DNA of 64,000 nt from Apostichopus japonicus (taxonomy: Eukaryota > Echinodermata > Holothuroidea > Aspidochirotida > Stichopodidae): the NCBI RefSeq assembly GCF_037975245.1, contig NC_092569.1, positions 9,056,001-9,120,000 of the forward strand, read 5' to 3'. A program made the position numbers and the translations under genes. Positions within the stretch are counted from its first letter, which is position 1. The number at the start of each line of letters is the position of its first letter. The notes beneath the pieces were generated by a model. The model was not told the origin of the DNA and searched no databases. It saw nothing but the letters and a program-made list of their open reading frames with translations. This document shows, one piece after another, positions 1 to 12,559 of the stretch.

Positions 1-1130
1 TAATTTTTATAAGCGTATTATATTCAATCTATTGGCATTTTTAGTACTGCAATTCTTCATTGTTATATATCACATATTTTTATTCACCGATCTGATCTGC
101 CTTTTTACTTTACGTATATAATATAAATGGAGGATTTAATATGCCTACTACTCAAAATATACGAACCCTGAAAACGAATTTGAAAGTTCTTTGGAATGAT
201 AACTGAGCACGGAAGTAATGGATATATACGTAAGGGATTTTTAGTAACCGGCAATGTCGAAAATTCATTAACATCCCGCCCCCCCCCAAAAAAAAAAATA
301 AGAGAAGTGTTCAGTTATCTACTTTGTCGAGGTAATCTTATCTAAATGCACCTCATTGTGAAAGAAAAAAAAACAGCCCAAAACCCAATAACTTTCATGT
401 TCTTTAAGTTATTTTAACATTCTGATATTTCTTTGTTTTAATTTTTATTACAGTATTACATTCAATCTTCTGACATTTGTAATACTGCAATTTCTTCGCA
501 ATGTTATCTTCTCACATATTTTCATTCACCAATCTGATCTGTTTTATCACTCTATGTAATGTAAATGGAGGATTGAAATATAAGAACCCTGAAATCGCAA
601 AGAATTTAAATGACGCACTGAAAATCATGAAAATAGTGGGGTGGCGAAATGGCGGAGTGTACGTGAAGTTTTTTTCAATCTCCCTCCGACCCCCTCCCCC
701 AACACCACATTCACAAGTCATTTACGGTATACTCATTTACCACAACTAATAAATATACTAAGTACATGTTGCAACCGTGTAAGCAAATGCGCAATAATTG
801 TCAGGAAAATAATGCGATGGTTTTCTATCCATTGAAAGTTGAAACTAGTGTATTTTGTGCACGACTGTAACAAGTATGGCGTTGGTACTACCATGCAAGT
901 ATTATGCCCCCCCCCCCAAAAAAAAATCACACATTATACACCACATTATGTACAATTTGTTGGAGAGTTCAAATTTCGTTTGAATGGAAATATTTTTACC
1001 AGCATACAGTTATCCTAAATATCTCGGCCCTTCTGTATTCTTACCATTGAACTGTTAAAGGGACTACATGCTGACACCAACGTTGCCAGACTAGTCTATG
1101 ATAGAGGCCCAATGGTCATAAAAAAAAATA
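1..1130. repeat. Duplicated 3' flank of the methyltransferase-like gene
   Basis: This stretch has no convincing gene. It closely resembles the sequence at about 5,640-7,400 downstream of the methyltransferase-like last exon. Shared blocks include the one around 'tggaggatttaat' and 'cgaaccctgaaaacg', the block 'gtggggtggcgaaatggcgg' (about 640 and again near 6,605 and 6,900), and 'gggactacatgctgacacc' (about 1,060; similar near 5,650 and 7,328). The likeliest reading is that an earlier tandem copy of the gene, or of its 3' end, lies just left of the window. The short open frames here follow the repeat and are not counted as genes. Confidence 0.7.
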
Positions 1131-1223
1131 ACCCAAATTTAAAAGAAGGTGTCAGCCTTTTTTATCAAAATAGTTCAAAACTATTAGCAAACTGTTTATC
1201 CACTAAAGAACCTGTGTAAGAAA

Positions 1224-1330
1224 ATGTGTAAAGTAAGTGGGCCTGACGTTTCGATCCTTGCAGGATCTTCTAAGAGGCTGAAGAAGATCCTGCTGAAATC
1301 GAAACGTCAGGCCCGCTTACTTTTACACAT
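1224..1330. repeat. Long imperfect inverted repeat (hairpin, MITE-like)
   Basis: The left arm (gtgtaaagtaagtgggcctg, running on to about 1,267) is mirrored by the right arm ending in 'cttacttttacacat', giving a stem of roughly 40-45 bp around a short loop. Both arms contain the core 'cctgacgtttcgat' and 'aggatctt'. A related core, 'tctgacgttttgatg', occurs near 29,086. A palindrome of this kind is typical of a small non-autonomous DNA element, but no target duplication was identified. Confidence 0.6.
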
Positions 1331-1339
1331 TGTATTTTT

Positions 1340-3200
1340 TGTCTGATAATGCATGCAGATTCTAGGAACATCGCCCACCCCCTCTAAGCTCCCGTGGAGA
1401 AAATAACAACGTACAATAAATTATAATTGCGGAACAAATTGCTGCTTTCGTTGGTTTATTTTTCTGAAAGTTGATCGGCCAACCATTCAAGTATGTATGT
1501 ATGTATGCATTTTAGATCATCCATCATTGGCTTATCAAAGCCGCAAGCTGACCGAAGTCAGTCTTTTAGATTCATATTTAACGTCCATGATTATGAATTG
1601 TCAACAGCTCTGTGACTGGACGACATATATACATTAATCTTGAAGTGACTCAAGTCGGTCTCAACAAAGCCAGTCGGCCTCGAAATCGATCTACAACTTG
1701 TAACATAGTGAATGTACGACTATTGACCAAAATAGTTTGCAAAGCACACTATAGTCGCTTCTGGATATGAGCGTCTGCAGAAGAAAACAAGGAGAACGGA
1801 GGCATGCACACTTCTGCTTAGCGATAACAGCTAGTTAAGAGTTCCCAAAAAATAAAAGTTTACAATCATATAAGAATCAACCAGTTAACCCAGTCCTTCA
1901 AGATCGAACCGTTTTGTCAGTGTCTGGTGTCTGTAACTGAGAGGTATAGTGGCATAGCAAGATAGCAAGGAGTGGTTCAGCAATATAACGGGTCTCCATA
2001 GTACTTCTATAGACGGCCAAATATGACACTGTCACGGCTTCTCTGTTGAGGGCGGACATTTTGCTTGAATTCCCAGTTGGGCTCGTTACAGGGAAATAAT
2101 TCTATCATGTTTTTATTCCGGCTTCAGTAGATATGTGCTTTTTTTTTGTTATTTGTTGATACGTGTCTATGGATCCCAGGCGGCCATACCGGCTGAATTG
2201 GCCTAGTTACGCCACTTTCTGGTGTCTTTCTACATATTTTAGATCATGTACCCTACTATTTGTGGCTAATTGGTCGATTTGGGCCGCTATTTTCCGCAAA
2301 TTTTTCTGATCATGAAGCCACCACTTGCAACCAGACTTGCAACTTGAACCAGCTGGTATAGATCGACAACATTTATTGTAGCCGACTGTGGCCGATATCA
2401 TTTTAAGATATTTCGTGCTGTTTTGTTGACCTCTTACATCTTCTAGGCGCCCTTGCCTCTCCTTCCCACCCCAACTCAAGGGTATGCTACTCAAATATGA
2501 GACTGAACATTCTGTAAAGTTCAACTAAAAAAAACCTTCTTATTTAGGAAAAGTGGCACTATATCTAGGTGAACATGTGATTTTTGTTACCAAAATGGGA
2601 TAGGGGTTGACAGGGTATGTGTTAGGTATGTATAAATATAGAAACTTTGAAAATTCTCACCCAACCCACGCTAGTCATTCCGCCTACCAAAGGCAACGAT
2701 GCAATGTAATTTCCAAATGTCAATCATGAAATACGTCGCTCCTGGTTATTAAAGGCATCCGTACAAAGTATTGGGGAATTCCTTTTGGAAATTCCCTTAC
2801 ATATTGGTTTGTATGATAATTCCATTGTACATATGGTTCGATAAATCAATTAGATAGCACTGATTCGAAGTATCAAATTATAATAACCGGTAATAACAAT
2901 AAATGAAACATCAAACTGTTGCTTCATAGAAGATAAATAGTTGTTCCTATCTGATACAAATGAACTATTGATATCTTATCTGGTCACATACCGTACTCTC
3001 AGCCTATTGACGGTAGCAATCTTTACACACGGCAATGTTGTAGGCATACAAAGTGTTACGTACCGCTGTACTTTTCTTACTATAGCTGCTCCGTTGACCA
3101 ATCTCAACCCCGCGAAAAGAGTTTACTACAACTTTCGCGTGTGTGTAACTGTCAGTGATCGAAAATTCATCACGTTAGTGTGAAAAAGCAATAGAGAAAG
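1340..3200. other. Intergenic, no gene recognised
   Basis: Upstream flank of the methyltransferase-like gene. No splice-bounded coding exon could be supported on either strand. One minus-strand open frame of about 105 codons (2,207-2,524) matched no recognisable family and was not called. The promoter of the downstream gene is expected in the last few hundred bases, but no clear TATA box was found. Confidence 0.4.
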
Positions 3201-3217
3201 AAAGAGAGACAGTGATC

Positions 3218-5539
3218 ATGTCTTACGGTCAACCGTTTTGGAGGATCGCTCAACCTCAGTTCTTTTCTCAATCAGCGAAGGAAGACCTAGCTCAATTTAT
3301 GGATACTTTTGTATTGATTTTCAATAAATGCGTAGACAGGAACGTACAATTACAGCTAGAAGAGGGCAAAGAAAAAACGAAGGAACAGGTATCCTGCGAC
3401 CTAAAAGAGTTTTGTAGGGCAGGTATATTCAACATCAGCCGTGTGTACAAATACAACTTTAGCAGGCAAATTGATAGGTTAGATTTTAACAACGTTGTGA
3501 CTCAGTGGGGATATATGTATGTCAACATGTGCCGCCATATTCACCTCGTATACCATGTTATGTCAACTGCTCTTCGCCAGAATCGCATTACAGTTCATTC
3601 CAAGAAGAAAACTTCGATATGTGCTATCGGAGCTGGACCTGGCAGCGACGTTTTAGGATTGCTCATGTTCTTTCGAGAAGCTGGGATCCGTTTCCCATTT
3701 TCGAAAATAAACCTTCTGGATCGTTGTGTAGCTTGGAACGATTCATGGAGATCGTTGATCGAAAAGTTACCAAAAGACATGAGTGGTGCCCTCGGAAAAT
3801 GTAACTACCACCATTTCGATTTCTTTAATGATGAGCTGACGGATAAACTACGTCGAGTTATCAATAAAGCCACCTTCGTGACGTTCGTTAAATCGATAAA
3901 CTCTGTCTCGGCCCGGCTCAGGGGAAAGCAATTTTATTACCGTAAGTTCCCCCACGCCATGATTGTCGAAGAAAATTGCATATAAGGCACCAGGCTTATT
4001 GTATTTCTATAGGCGCTGATCCCCTCCCTTCTTTGCAACCTCCTGCACAGGAAGATTTTGAGTTGTAAATAGCACATCCTTCATTCGTAGACCTGTACAG
4101 ACTGACCTAATTATAGCCTAAATCATGCCTAAGACGCCTACCTTTTTGTTTCTAATGTGGGAGGGATGGGATGGGATGGGATGGTGTTGAAACTGAACCC
4201 AAAACCCTCTACATGGGAGTCTGCTTCAACGAACCCGCAGTGTAACACCATGGATCCTCGATCTTCGAATTCTGGGTCCGCCTCTTCTGATTTGACATGG
4301 ATTAAGTTCACCTCCAGGATCATTGCTTGCTCTGGGAGGGTGACTTGCATGATGTTGATTGGGAAAATTTATATTTTCTGTTATGTGAACCATGTTCGTT
4401 TGAAAATAGCCTTAATACTCTGACATTAACACCGGAGTTTCATAAATTTCTTTTAATTAAGTTTTACAGTTTTCATAGCAAGTCGTGGTTGCATACTTGG
4501 TTTACTCGAAGTTGTAAACATACTGACAATATTATGCTCTTATTAACAATAACCACCATACATGTTCGAATATTTTGTTTTTGTATTTTGGTCATGTTTG
4601 CATGCACATGCATTGGACTCAGTGCTATACAGGTAAGTTATTCCTGACGTTTTGTGAGTTGACTCGGGGTGGGGTGCAGGGCGAGGAAGGGTCCGGTAAC
4701 ACAGTAATGGAGAGAAATTGAAAGAGAACTGCAGAAATGATCACCTTCAGCAAAATGAAAAATAAGTCTTTACATCACATATATTATGTAACTTATTATC
4801 AAGGAGCTGTTCTATAACTGACATTACTGATCAGCAAACGAGACTACAAAAGCTGTAAGCATCGATTATACTCGTAAAAATGAAAATCAAGTACTCTTAC
4901 TGGGAACCTTGTACTCCTAATGGGGACTTTTCACTTGTACTGGTGACCCTTTATTCATACTGGTGACAGTATACTAGTACTGGGGACCGGGTACTCGTAC
5001 TGGGACCTACTTGTAGGCTGGGGACCTTGTACGCGTATTGGCGACCTTGTAATAGTACTGGGGACCCTGTACTCGTACTGAGTATATTGTACTAGTACTG
5101 GGGACCTTGTACTCGTACTGGGAGCCTTGTATTTTGTTACTGGGAACCTTGTTGTATTTGGGACATTATATATATAATTTGCATGAATAGAGCACAGGTC
5201 TGTCTCTCTCTTTTTTTCTCAGAGCATCGTTATGGGCAACCACCACGTGGGCACTGGCACTCAATCTATAGTATACTACAGTGTATGCAACCTGGGGCAA
5301 TCGTTTTGTTCATTGACAAAGGCACCTCACAAATGAATGTCAATCGGAATATCTTAATGGACAGTGCCTTATTACTTGGCTTCCAGGTTCTTTATGAGAA
5401 CAACCTCACTGATTTCAGGATGCCATGTTCATTTTCCAAAGGTGGCAAAGAATTCATAAAATACATGAACTACCGTCCATGCTCTGTCGCAGGACAATAT
5501 GACACATTGCTGTTGTGGAAACCAAACAGAAGATACTGA
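3218..5539 (+). CDS. Class I SAM-dependent methyltransferase-like protein, two exons
   Basis: Exon 1 is 3,218-3,941 and exon 2 is 5,223-5,539. The donor reads C|gtaagt at 3,942 and the acceptor ttttctcag|AGCAT at 5,223. Both are phase 1, so they join in frame to give about 346 residues. The start chosen is the ATG at 3,218; the frame is open a little further upstream without another ATG. Residues 137-144 (IGAGPGSD) match the glycine-rich motif I of class I methyltransferases, followed by NLLD near the expected acidic end of strand 2. The C-terminal exon has the CMQPGAIVLFID segment, which resembles the later strands of the same fold. Substrate and partner are unknown and the exact subfamily was not recognised. 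No signal peptide or membrane segment is apparent, so a cytosolic or nuclear protein is expected. The single intron carries a 20-bp-class minisatellite. Transcription would be needed to prove the two-exon model. Confidence 0.72.
4890..5165. repeat. Minisatellite in the methyltransferase-like intron
   Basis: A degenerate tandem repeat of about 18-22 bp around 'ggggaccttgtactcgtact', with roughly a dozen units. It ends about 60 bp before the exon 2 acceptor. Units vary at single bases and by small indels. There are no unique spacers, so this is an ordinary minisatellite. Confidence 0.8.
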
Positions 5540-7400
5540 AGAAGACTACAATGAGGTGTGTTTGTAGGGAGTGGGTGGGGGGGGGGAGGGGTCGATTTCA
5601 ACTTAAAATCGTGCCTTATACTAATTTGCCGAATCCAGGAATTTTAATTGGACTACATGCTGACACTAAAGTTGCCAGACTAGCCTATGACATGAGCCCT
5701 AATGGTCAGTTTCTTTGGAATGATAACTGAACACGAAAGTAATGGACTATATACGTAAGGGGTATTAGTAACAAGAAAGTCGAAAATTCACCAAACGTCC
5801 CCCCCCCCCCCCCAAAAAAAAAAGGAATAAGAGAAGTGTTCAGTTATCTATTTTTGTATTTTGTGAGATGATCTAACTGCACCTCTTTGTAAATGAAAGA
5901 AGAAAAAAACAAAACCCAATAACTTTCATATGTTCGTTGAGTTATCGTAATATTCTTATACTTTTTGTATTAATTTTTATAAGCGTATTACATTCAATCT
6001 ACTGACATTTTTAATGCTGCAATTCTTCATTGTTATCTTATCACATATTTTTATTCACCGATCTGATCTGCCTTATCACTTTACGTTATATAAATGGAGG
6101 ATTTAATAGGCCTACTACTCAAAATATACGAACCCTGAAAACGAATTTGAAAGTTCAAAACTGAATTTGAAAGTTTCTTTGGAATGATAACTGAGCACAG
6201 AAGTAATGGACTATATACGTAAAGGATTTTTAGTAACCGACAATGTCGAAAACTCATCAAAAGCCCCCCCCCCCAAAAAAAAAAAAAGAATAAGAGAAGT
6301 CTTCAGTTATCTACTTTGTCTAGATAATCTAACTGCACCTCTTTGTAAAAGAAAAAAAAAACAGCCCAAAACCCAATAACTTTCATATGTTCGTTTAGTT
6401 TTTTAACATTATCTTTTTATTAATATTACATTCAATCTTCTAACAATTTTAATACTGCAATTTCTTCGCATTGTTATCTGCTCACATATTTTCATTCACC
6501 GATCTGATCTGCCTTATCACTTTACGTAATGTAAATGGAGGATAAAATATACGAACCCTGAAAACGCAAAGAATTTAAATGACGCACTGAAAATCATGAA
6601 GATAGTGGGGTGGCGAAATGGCGGAGTGTACGTGAAGATCTTTTCAATCTCCCTCCGACCCCCCGACCACAAACACCACACTCACAAGTCATTTTCTTTG
6701 TTTTAAATTTGATTAATATTACATTCAATCTTCTAACATTTTTAATACTGCAATTTCTTCGCATTGTTATCTGCTCACATATTTTCATTCACCGATCTGA
6801 TCTGCCTTATCACTTTACGTAATGTAAATGGAGGATAAAAATATACGAACCCTGAAAACGCAAAGAATTTAAATGACGCACTGAAAATCATGAAAATAGT
6901 GGGGTGGCGAAATGGCGGAGTGTATGTGAAGTTCTTTTCAATCTCCCTCCGACCCCCCGACCACAAATTCCACACTCACAAGTCATTGACGGTATACTCA
7001 TTTACCACAACTAATAAATATACTAAGCACAAGTTACAAATGTAAGCAAATGCGTAATAATTGTCAGGAATATAAAGCGGTGGTTTTCTGTCCATTGAAA
7101 GTTTAAACTAGTGTACCTTGTATACGACTGTAACGGTAACAAGTATGGCGTTGGTACTACCATACAAGTACTGCCCCCCCCCTCGCCCCCAAATCACACA
7201 TTACACACCACATTATGTACTTGTTGATGGATAGTTCAGATTTCCTTTGAATGGAAACATTTTTACCAGCATACAGTAACTCGAAATATTTTGTTCCTTC
7301 TGTTTTATTACAATTGAACTGTTAAAGGGACTACCTGCTGACACCAAAGTTCCGAGACTAGCCTATGACAGAAGCCCAAATGGTCATAACAATATCCCAA
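5540..7400. repeat. Tandemly reiterated 3' flank blocks
   Basis: Several blocks recur here. The sequence at about 5,700-5,900 resembles 6,180-6,380. The blocks 6,425-6,715 and 6,715-7,005 are direct tandem copies with a period near 293 bp, sharing 'attacattcaatcttctaac' and 'gtggggtggcgaaatggcgg'. The same family forms the first 1.1 kb of the window. Poly-C followed by poly-A tracts (near 5,798-5,823 and 6,263-6,288) belong to the unit. Confidence 0.7.
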
Positions 7401-7504
7401 CTTTGAACGAGTTTGTCAACCTGTTTGGAACTTATCGGAACACTGTTGTGTATTTGCAGGATATTACAATAGGTTTGTGACATTATTTATGTCCACATCG
7501 TGAT

Positions 7505-7628
7505 TTCAGGATGCATGTTCCTTCTTCCAAAAACTGCAAAGAATTCATAAAATACATGAACTTCCGACCATGCTCTGTCGCAGGACAAAATGACACATTT
7601 CTGTTGTGGAAACCAAACAGAAGATATA
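7505..7628 (+). pseudogene. Stray fragment of the methyltransferase-like last exon
   Basis: Translation resembles the C-terminus of the methyltransferase-like exon at 5,223-5,539: KEFIKYMNFRPCSVAGQ and then LLWKPNRR, where the parent has KEFIKYMNYRPCSVAGQ. The original stop is lost after NRR and the frame reads on into unrelated sequence. The upstream part of the exon is missing and no acceptor fits. It is best read as a partial tandem duplicate of the gene's 3' end. Confidence 0.75.
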
Positions 7629-7739
7629 TATGGTATCATCAACTGATTTCTTGTTATTCCTTACGTTTTCGTCGTTCTTACTTATATGTACGATCAAATT
7701 TAAGCTAAAAAATGCTGGCCCTCGGAGTCTTTATACGAT

Positions 7740-7762
7740 TAAGAGAGAGAGAGAGAGAGACC
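7740..7762. repeat. (GA)n microsatellite
   Basis: A short run of GA dinucleotides directly after the methyltransferase-like exon fragment. Confidence 0.8.
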
Positions 7763-7999
7763 ATGAGCGTGATTCCTACAGACGAGTTATAACTAGCGAC
7801 GCTCAGTCCGGGATGTCACTTTCTCTTTTCTCCTTGTCTGATTCGATGAAGCATCACACAATTGTTATTAAAACAACATACACTTTAAATGTCCCCTACG
7901 AAAAATGCAACAGATATTCAACCGACAATCTTGTATTTGATCATGGTTTTGGTCATATCATTTCATATTCTATTTGTATGATCCGTGTAATTCAATAAT

Positions 8000-9940
8000 G
8001 AGAATTTATAGTGATGAAATTTACATAAGGCAAAAACAAAACCCCGAAATATAATGAGCAATTGACCTTCATATTGGCTGTTCTATGCAGTACTTTCTAC
8101 ACTGACTACTAGTCGCGAACTGACCATTTAATAGCAAATTGCAAAAGATCAATGCGATAACTAGTTCCCCCCCCCCCCCCGCCCTTTATACCACCTAACA
8201 CCACCAAACACCCACATACTTTTTACGTAAGACCACATGGACTCCCTCCAGTACTCTACAGGGCCTTGGAGTCCCTGTAAACAACTATCTTAATCATTTG
8301 TACCCCCGTCCAGTAATAAATGTAGCCAAAGAAATGGCTCCACAATAGATCCGTAGTATGCAAAGCATGGATTCATTGTTAATATTCTTGACATTCCAGT
8401 TACTATGAATAGGAACAGTTCTCCGTACACGTTGCTATGCACCTGCGCACAAATAATCACGGGTTTTATTGGGTGGTATTTCTTATTACAATATGGTAGA
8501 CCTCCCTGTAAACATTGGAACCAGTGAAGTACTGCACAAAGGGAGATATATCACACGATTGTCTGTTCGGATGAATGACTTTGGATACTTATATTGAAGA
8601 GGTACGATATTGAAGAGGTACGATACTACAACCAACATATATTTGTATAAACACACTGATTATATACAAGTGTAATTGTTAGCAGATCTTCCATAAACAG
8701 GCATATAGGCGTATCCTACATAGTGTGCGTGTCAACCAATGGTCAGTACCTTACCTGACTCGATGGGTACTTAGTTTGTGTATCTGCTATTATAATATTT
8801 CATAAGTAGTGCTTAGTAAGTCCATTGTTCGTTTTCTTTGCTTTTTCCTTGCTGCGCAATATACGTGGAGTTCCAAAGGTTGTTTGTAGTTGCATGCGTC
8901 ACATTTTACTTAGAATCGCAAATCTGTCCGTGACAAAAGGGGAACTGTCTATTTAGTATTTCAGTAGGCCTATTTCTCTTTTCAGGATCTTTAAACACAC
9001 AACGATAATAAAAAATATATTGTCGTGGAACTTAATATCAAACAGGAAGCTGCTGTTTTATCTAACAGAGAGGTCAAAGCCATGGCAGGTTTTTGATCGG
9101 ATAGATTTGCCGTGATGAAAAGGAATAAATATCGCAAAGCAATATGTGCAACCTTACCTGTAAAAAAATGAACTAATGCGGCAGTAATTTATTCTGCGAA
9201 CACATTGTTCCATAAAGAGAAAACTAAGTTCAAAAAATTAATATTTGAACTACCGAGTCACGTTCCATTAGGTTTTAATCGATTCTTACAGTATTCGATC
9301 GACACTGTCAGCCTCAGAGCTCATTTGCAATCTTCCAGATAACAGGCTTTTATGATACCAGTAAGGAAAACACTTTGCATGTTTGATTGTAAACTGATCA
9401 AGTTTTCAAATAACATCGAAAAAAATGGGGTCCCTAAACTCTATGGGATATCAACTATAATATACATTTGGTCCGTCTGGTCAAATTTTACGATGTCAAG
9501 AAGAGTGGGGGAGGGGGGGGGGTGGATGAACTGGGGGAACGGATGATGACGGTGGCATGAATAAATAGAGGTATTACTTCTAAACCATTCTATTCTAGAC
9601 CCTGTTCTCAGTGATATTTTATGCTTACTGGTTTAGCGATGACCATTCACTGTATAGTCATACGAGGGCAGCATATATACATGCTCATCCACTAACATAA
9701 AACAACATGGACAGTGTATGCACCGTGGTAAACCAGGTGAATGAAAGGTCAACCAAATTTGGTAAGTAGCACAGTTCATATATATGAATATGCTATAATG
9801 TAGGGCTATATGAAACCTGAACCCTTCCTTATATAATATTGACAATATAATATTTTTCTGATATGTTGAGCTTTAATAATGTATTAGGCCCTTCTGTCAC
9901 ATATACCACATGAGACACATTCAGTTCATCAACACGGACT
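8000..9940. other. Intergenic, no gene recognised
   Basis: AT-rich sequence with a poly-C tract near 8,167-8,180 and a poly-G tract near 9,510-9,521. I see no exon with sound splice sites and no recognisable protein family in any frame. Confidence 0.45.
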
Positions 9941-9944
9941 GGCT

Positions 9945-10095
<151 letters not shown>

Positions 10096-10099
10096 ATAA

Positions 10100-11850
10100 A
10101 TGTGTGTAATAAATATGTGTTTACAAAAATGAAACATTTCTGAAGCTTTATTAGCCAAACAGTTAAAACAAGTTAAAAATTTCAAAATAATTCGTGGTTT
10201 TACCCAAGTCTTGTCTTCATCATTGATATTAATATAGAGCTGCGTACAGGGCTCTGCCTAATAAACTATAAATAACGTCTGCTAAAGGTGAAATGGTCAA
10301 AATGAACTATGCATGTACATTGCACTGTTTACGTCAATTCTGAGTTTCTTGCATCGCAGTAATGTGTGGATAATGAAACCTGATACATAGATTGAAAGAG
10401 AATTCGTGACATGTTTGTTTTGTTAGAACTTTTTGGGACATCACTGCTAAATTCCTACCTTCATATTTTTAATAAAGGTTTTAATTTGGTGTCGTCTTTC
10501 CCTTGATCTAATCGGGTTGAAATGCTAGAACAGTGCAGGCGTAGGAAGCTTTACTTAAAAGCGTTGGGTAGAAAACGGGTGGGTTTTCGTTTGAAAGAAT
10601 GAGTGTGAAAGACGATACGGTGGCCCAAATTAGACATTGGAATTTTCAACTTTTCAACTCAAAGTTTGTCTGACTATCTTTTACATTTTTTTTTTTTTAA
10701 AAATGGGAACAATTTATCGTCAAATGTCTCGCAATTTCGACTGTTTATGTTGACATTTTGTATTTTCCTATGCTTTATAGCGACTTTAACTATACATTGT
10801 GACATTTTCCTTGAAATTTCTACTTGAGTCTCCAAATCTTTAAATGTTGTATCTTTTCTCGTAACTTAAAGTCAAAGTTCCAGGGGACAAGTCAATATGT
10901 TGAAATTTTCTAATTTTGTTTCATCTGTAAACATAGACTATTTTAATTCAAACTTTTCTCGACTATGTACAAGAGACTCATCGTCGGAATTTCGAAGGGT
11001 ATAAACGACGGGTTATGAGATATGTAAACGAAAAATGACTCATTGCCTGAGTACATGCATTGTAAAAACAGAAGGGTCAAAGTCATATTCTTGCCATCCA
11101 TCCGCGTTGCAAAAAATGGGCAGTTGACCAGGCTGTGCCCCCGTTCTACGCCTATGATATTGTATGAACAAACATTCCGTTATTAGGTCAATACACTGTT
11201 AGGCTACCTCTTACAACGTACTGCTTTTGATCATTGCTTAGCAATTGCGTTAACAGAAATGAACTGCATCCTAAAATCCTTAAAGGACATACACATACTA
11301 GGAGAGTACCCTCGCCCTCTTTTTTTTTCGGCACGCGCAGAATAATTGAAAGTTGTTATTAGCACAATCTTGTGTGTAAACCTAACCATGCAAATAAATT
11401 TATAACCTACATACCGTATAATGTACCATTTCAAGTCAATTTTAAATTCTTGGATCCCCTACATGTCCACATATTCACGACCTTAGCACCTCAACATGTA
11501 CCGTACGACCAGGAAGCTGCTAGAGTATTAGCTACCTGGTATACGACTATCAAATACTTCTGTGGTCACGACCAGCAGAATAGTGTGGTCGAATGTAACC
11601 ACATCTGCTTCGGAACTACGGCAAACAGGAAACTATAAGTTCATTAACTGATGATCCCGACTAGTTCTGATAAATATAGTTTTACTGCAGGTACAACTTA
11701 GTCTATATCTTACATGGTGAAATCATAGTAAGGTTATTCAACGATAGCTAGAACTATAAGATTGCATCTTTCCCAAAGTGATGGTGTCAGACAGCAAGAA
11801 CGATATGTATTGGCCCAATATTTCCCAAGCTTAGTTAATAAATATAATGT
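10100..11850. other. Intergenic, no gene recognised
   Basis: No supported exon. A pair of short inverted words, 'gtgtcgtctttccc' near 10,490 and 'gtgaaagacgatac' near 10,606, hints at an old element, but no full inverted repeat was traced. Confidence 0.4.
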
Positions 11851-12208
11851 CAAGTATTTTCATAATTATATCATCTTTGCACATGAGCTCAGACACAACC
11901 AACTCCTTCCCTTCAAACTGGGCCAATATGAATCAAGCCGACAGCCTGGATGGATCATCGCTCTGATGAACCTTTTCCCGATAACTACTCTCCGGAAACG
12001 TTATTCTTGTTGTGACTAACCGCACTTGCCCGACGGCATTCAACTGTTTTGGACAACCGATTTCCCAACTATTGAAGATTCAAGCCATTCATTGGGGGGG
12101 GGGGGGGGACACCGAACACTCCCTGTGGCTACGTCCATACAGGTAATGACAAAGACTCATTATGTGGTTTTCTCTTCATTTTACTTTGTTTCAATTCATT
12201 TTTTGCAG

Positions 12209-12300
12209 TTAAAGAGGCACAACAGCAATGGAAAGAACGGGAAGAACTTATTTGCAATCATCGAAAGAGCTTATCAAAATTGTGGAATTTGGTCCATGAG
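12209..12300 (+). CDS. Candidate small coiled-coil exon, possible 5' exon of the nuclease-helicase gene
   Basis: The sequence ttttgcag|TTAAAG ... CATGAG|gtacga is open in one frame (phase 1 in, phase 0 out) and encodes a charged helical stretch including WKEREELICNHRKSL. The matching segment in copy 2 (36,258-36,349) keeps both splice sites but has a TAG stop. Conserved splice borders favour a real exon in the ancestor. I could not chain it by phase to the next candidate, so its gene membership is uncertain. Confidence 0.4.
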
Positions 12301-12361
12301 GTACGACTTCGATGGCATACATGCTTTACTGCTAAATACATAATGCTTTACTGCTAAATAC

Positions 12362-12362
12362 A

Positions 12363-12412
<50 letters not shown>
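12362..12412. repeat. (AT)n tract
   Basis: TA dinucleotide run directly abutting a degraded mobile-element terminus at 12,411. The equivalent tract in copy 2 lies at about 36,387-36,454. Confidence 0.9.
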
Positions 12413-12413
<1 letters not shown>

Positions 12414-12545
12414 CGCCATCATATATAGCGCCATTATCAGTTGGCGCATAGCATAGTTTGAAATTTTTTGTTAGAAATGCCTCCCAGATGGCTGGAAATA
12501 TGGCACTTCAAGGGCCTTGTAAGTTGCACTGAACATTCTTTATTT
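12411..12545 (+). mobile_element. Degenerate copy of a 'gcgccac-ttggcgc' element end
   Basis: The order of words (agcgccat, ttggcgcatag, cccagatggctggaaat, ggcacttcaagggcct) matches better preserved versions near 63,080-63,240 and 63,760-63,950. In all three the element end lies near an (AT)n run or a TIR-like start. No transposase coding is present, so the superfamily is not assigned. Confidence 0.5.
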
Positions 12546-12559
12546 TGGGATCTCCTGTT

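Noticed and set aside
2207-2524. Minus-strand 105-codon open frame
   Set aside because: No family resemblance, no splice sites or regulatory context; could be an old element but cannot be supported.
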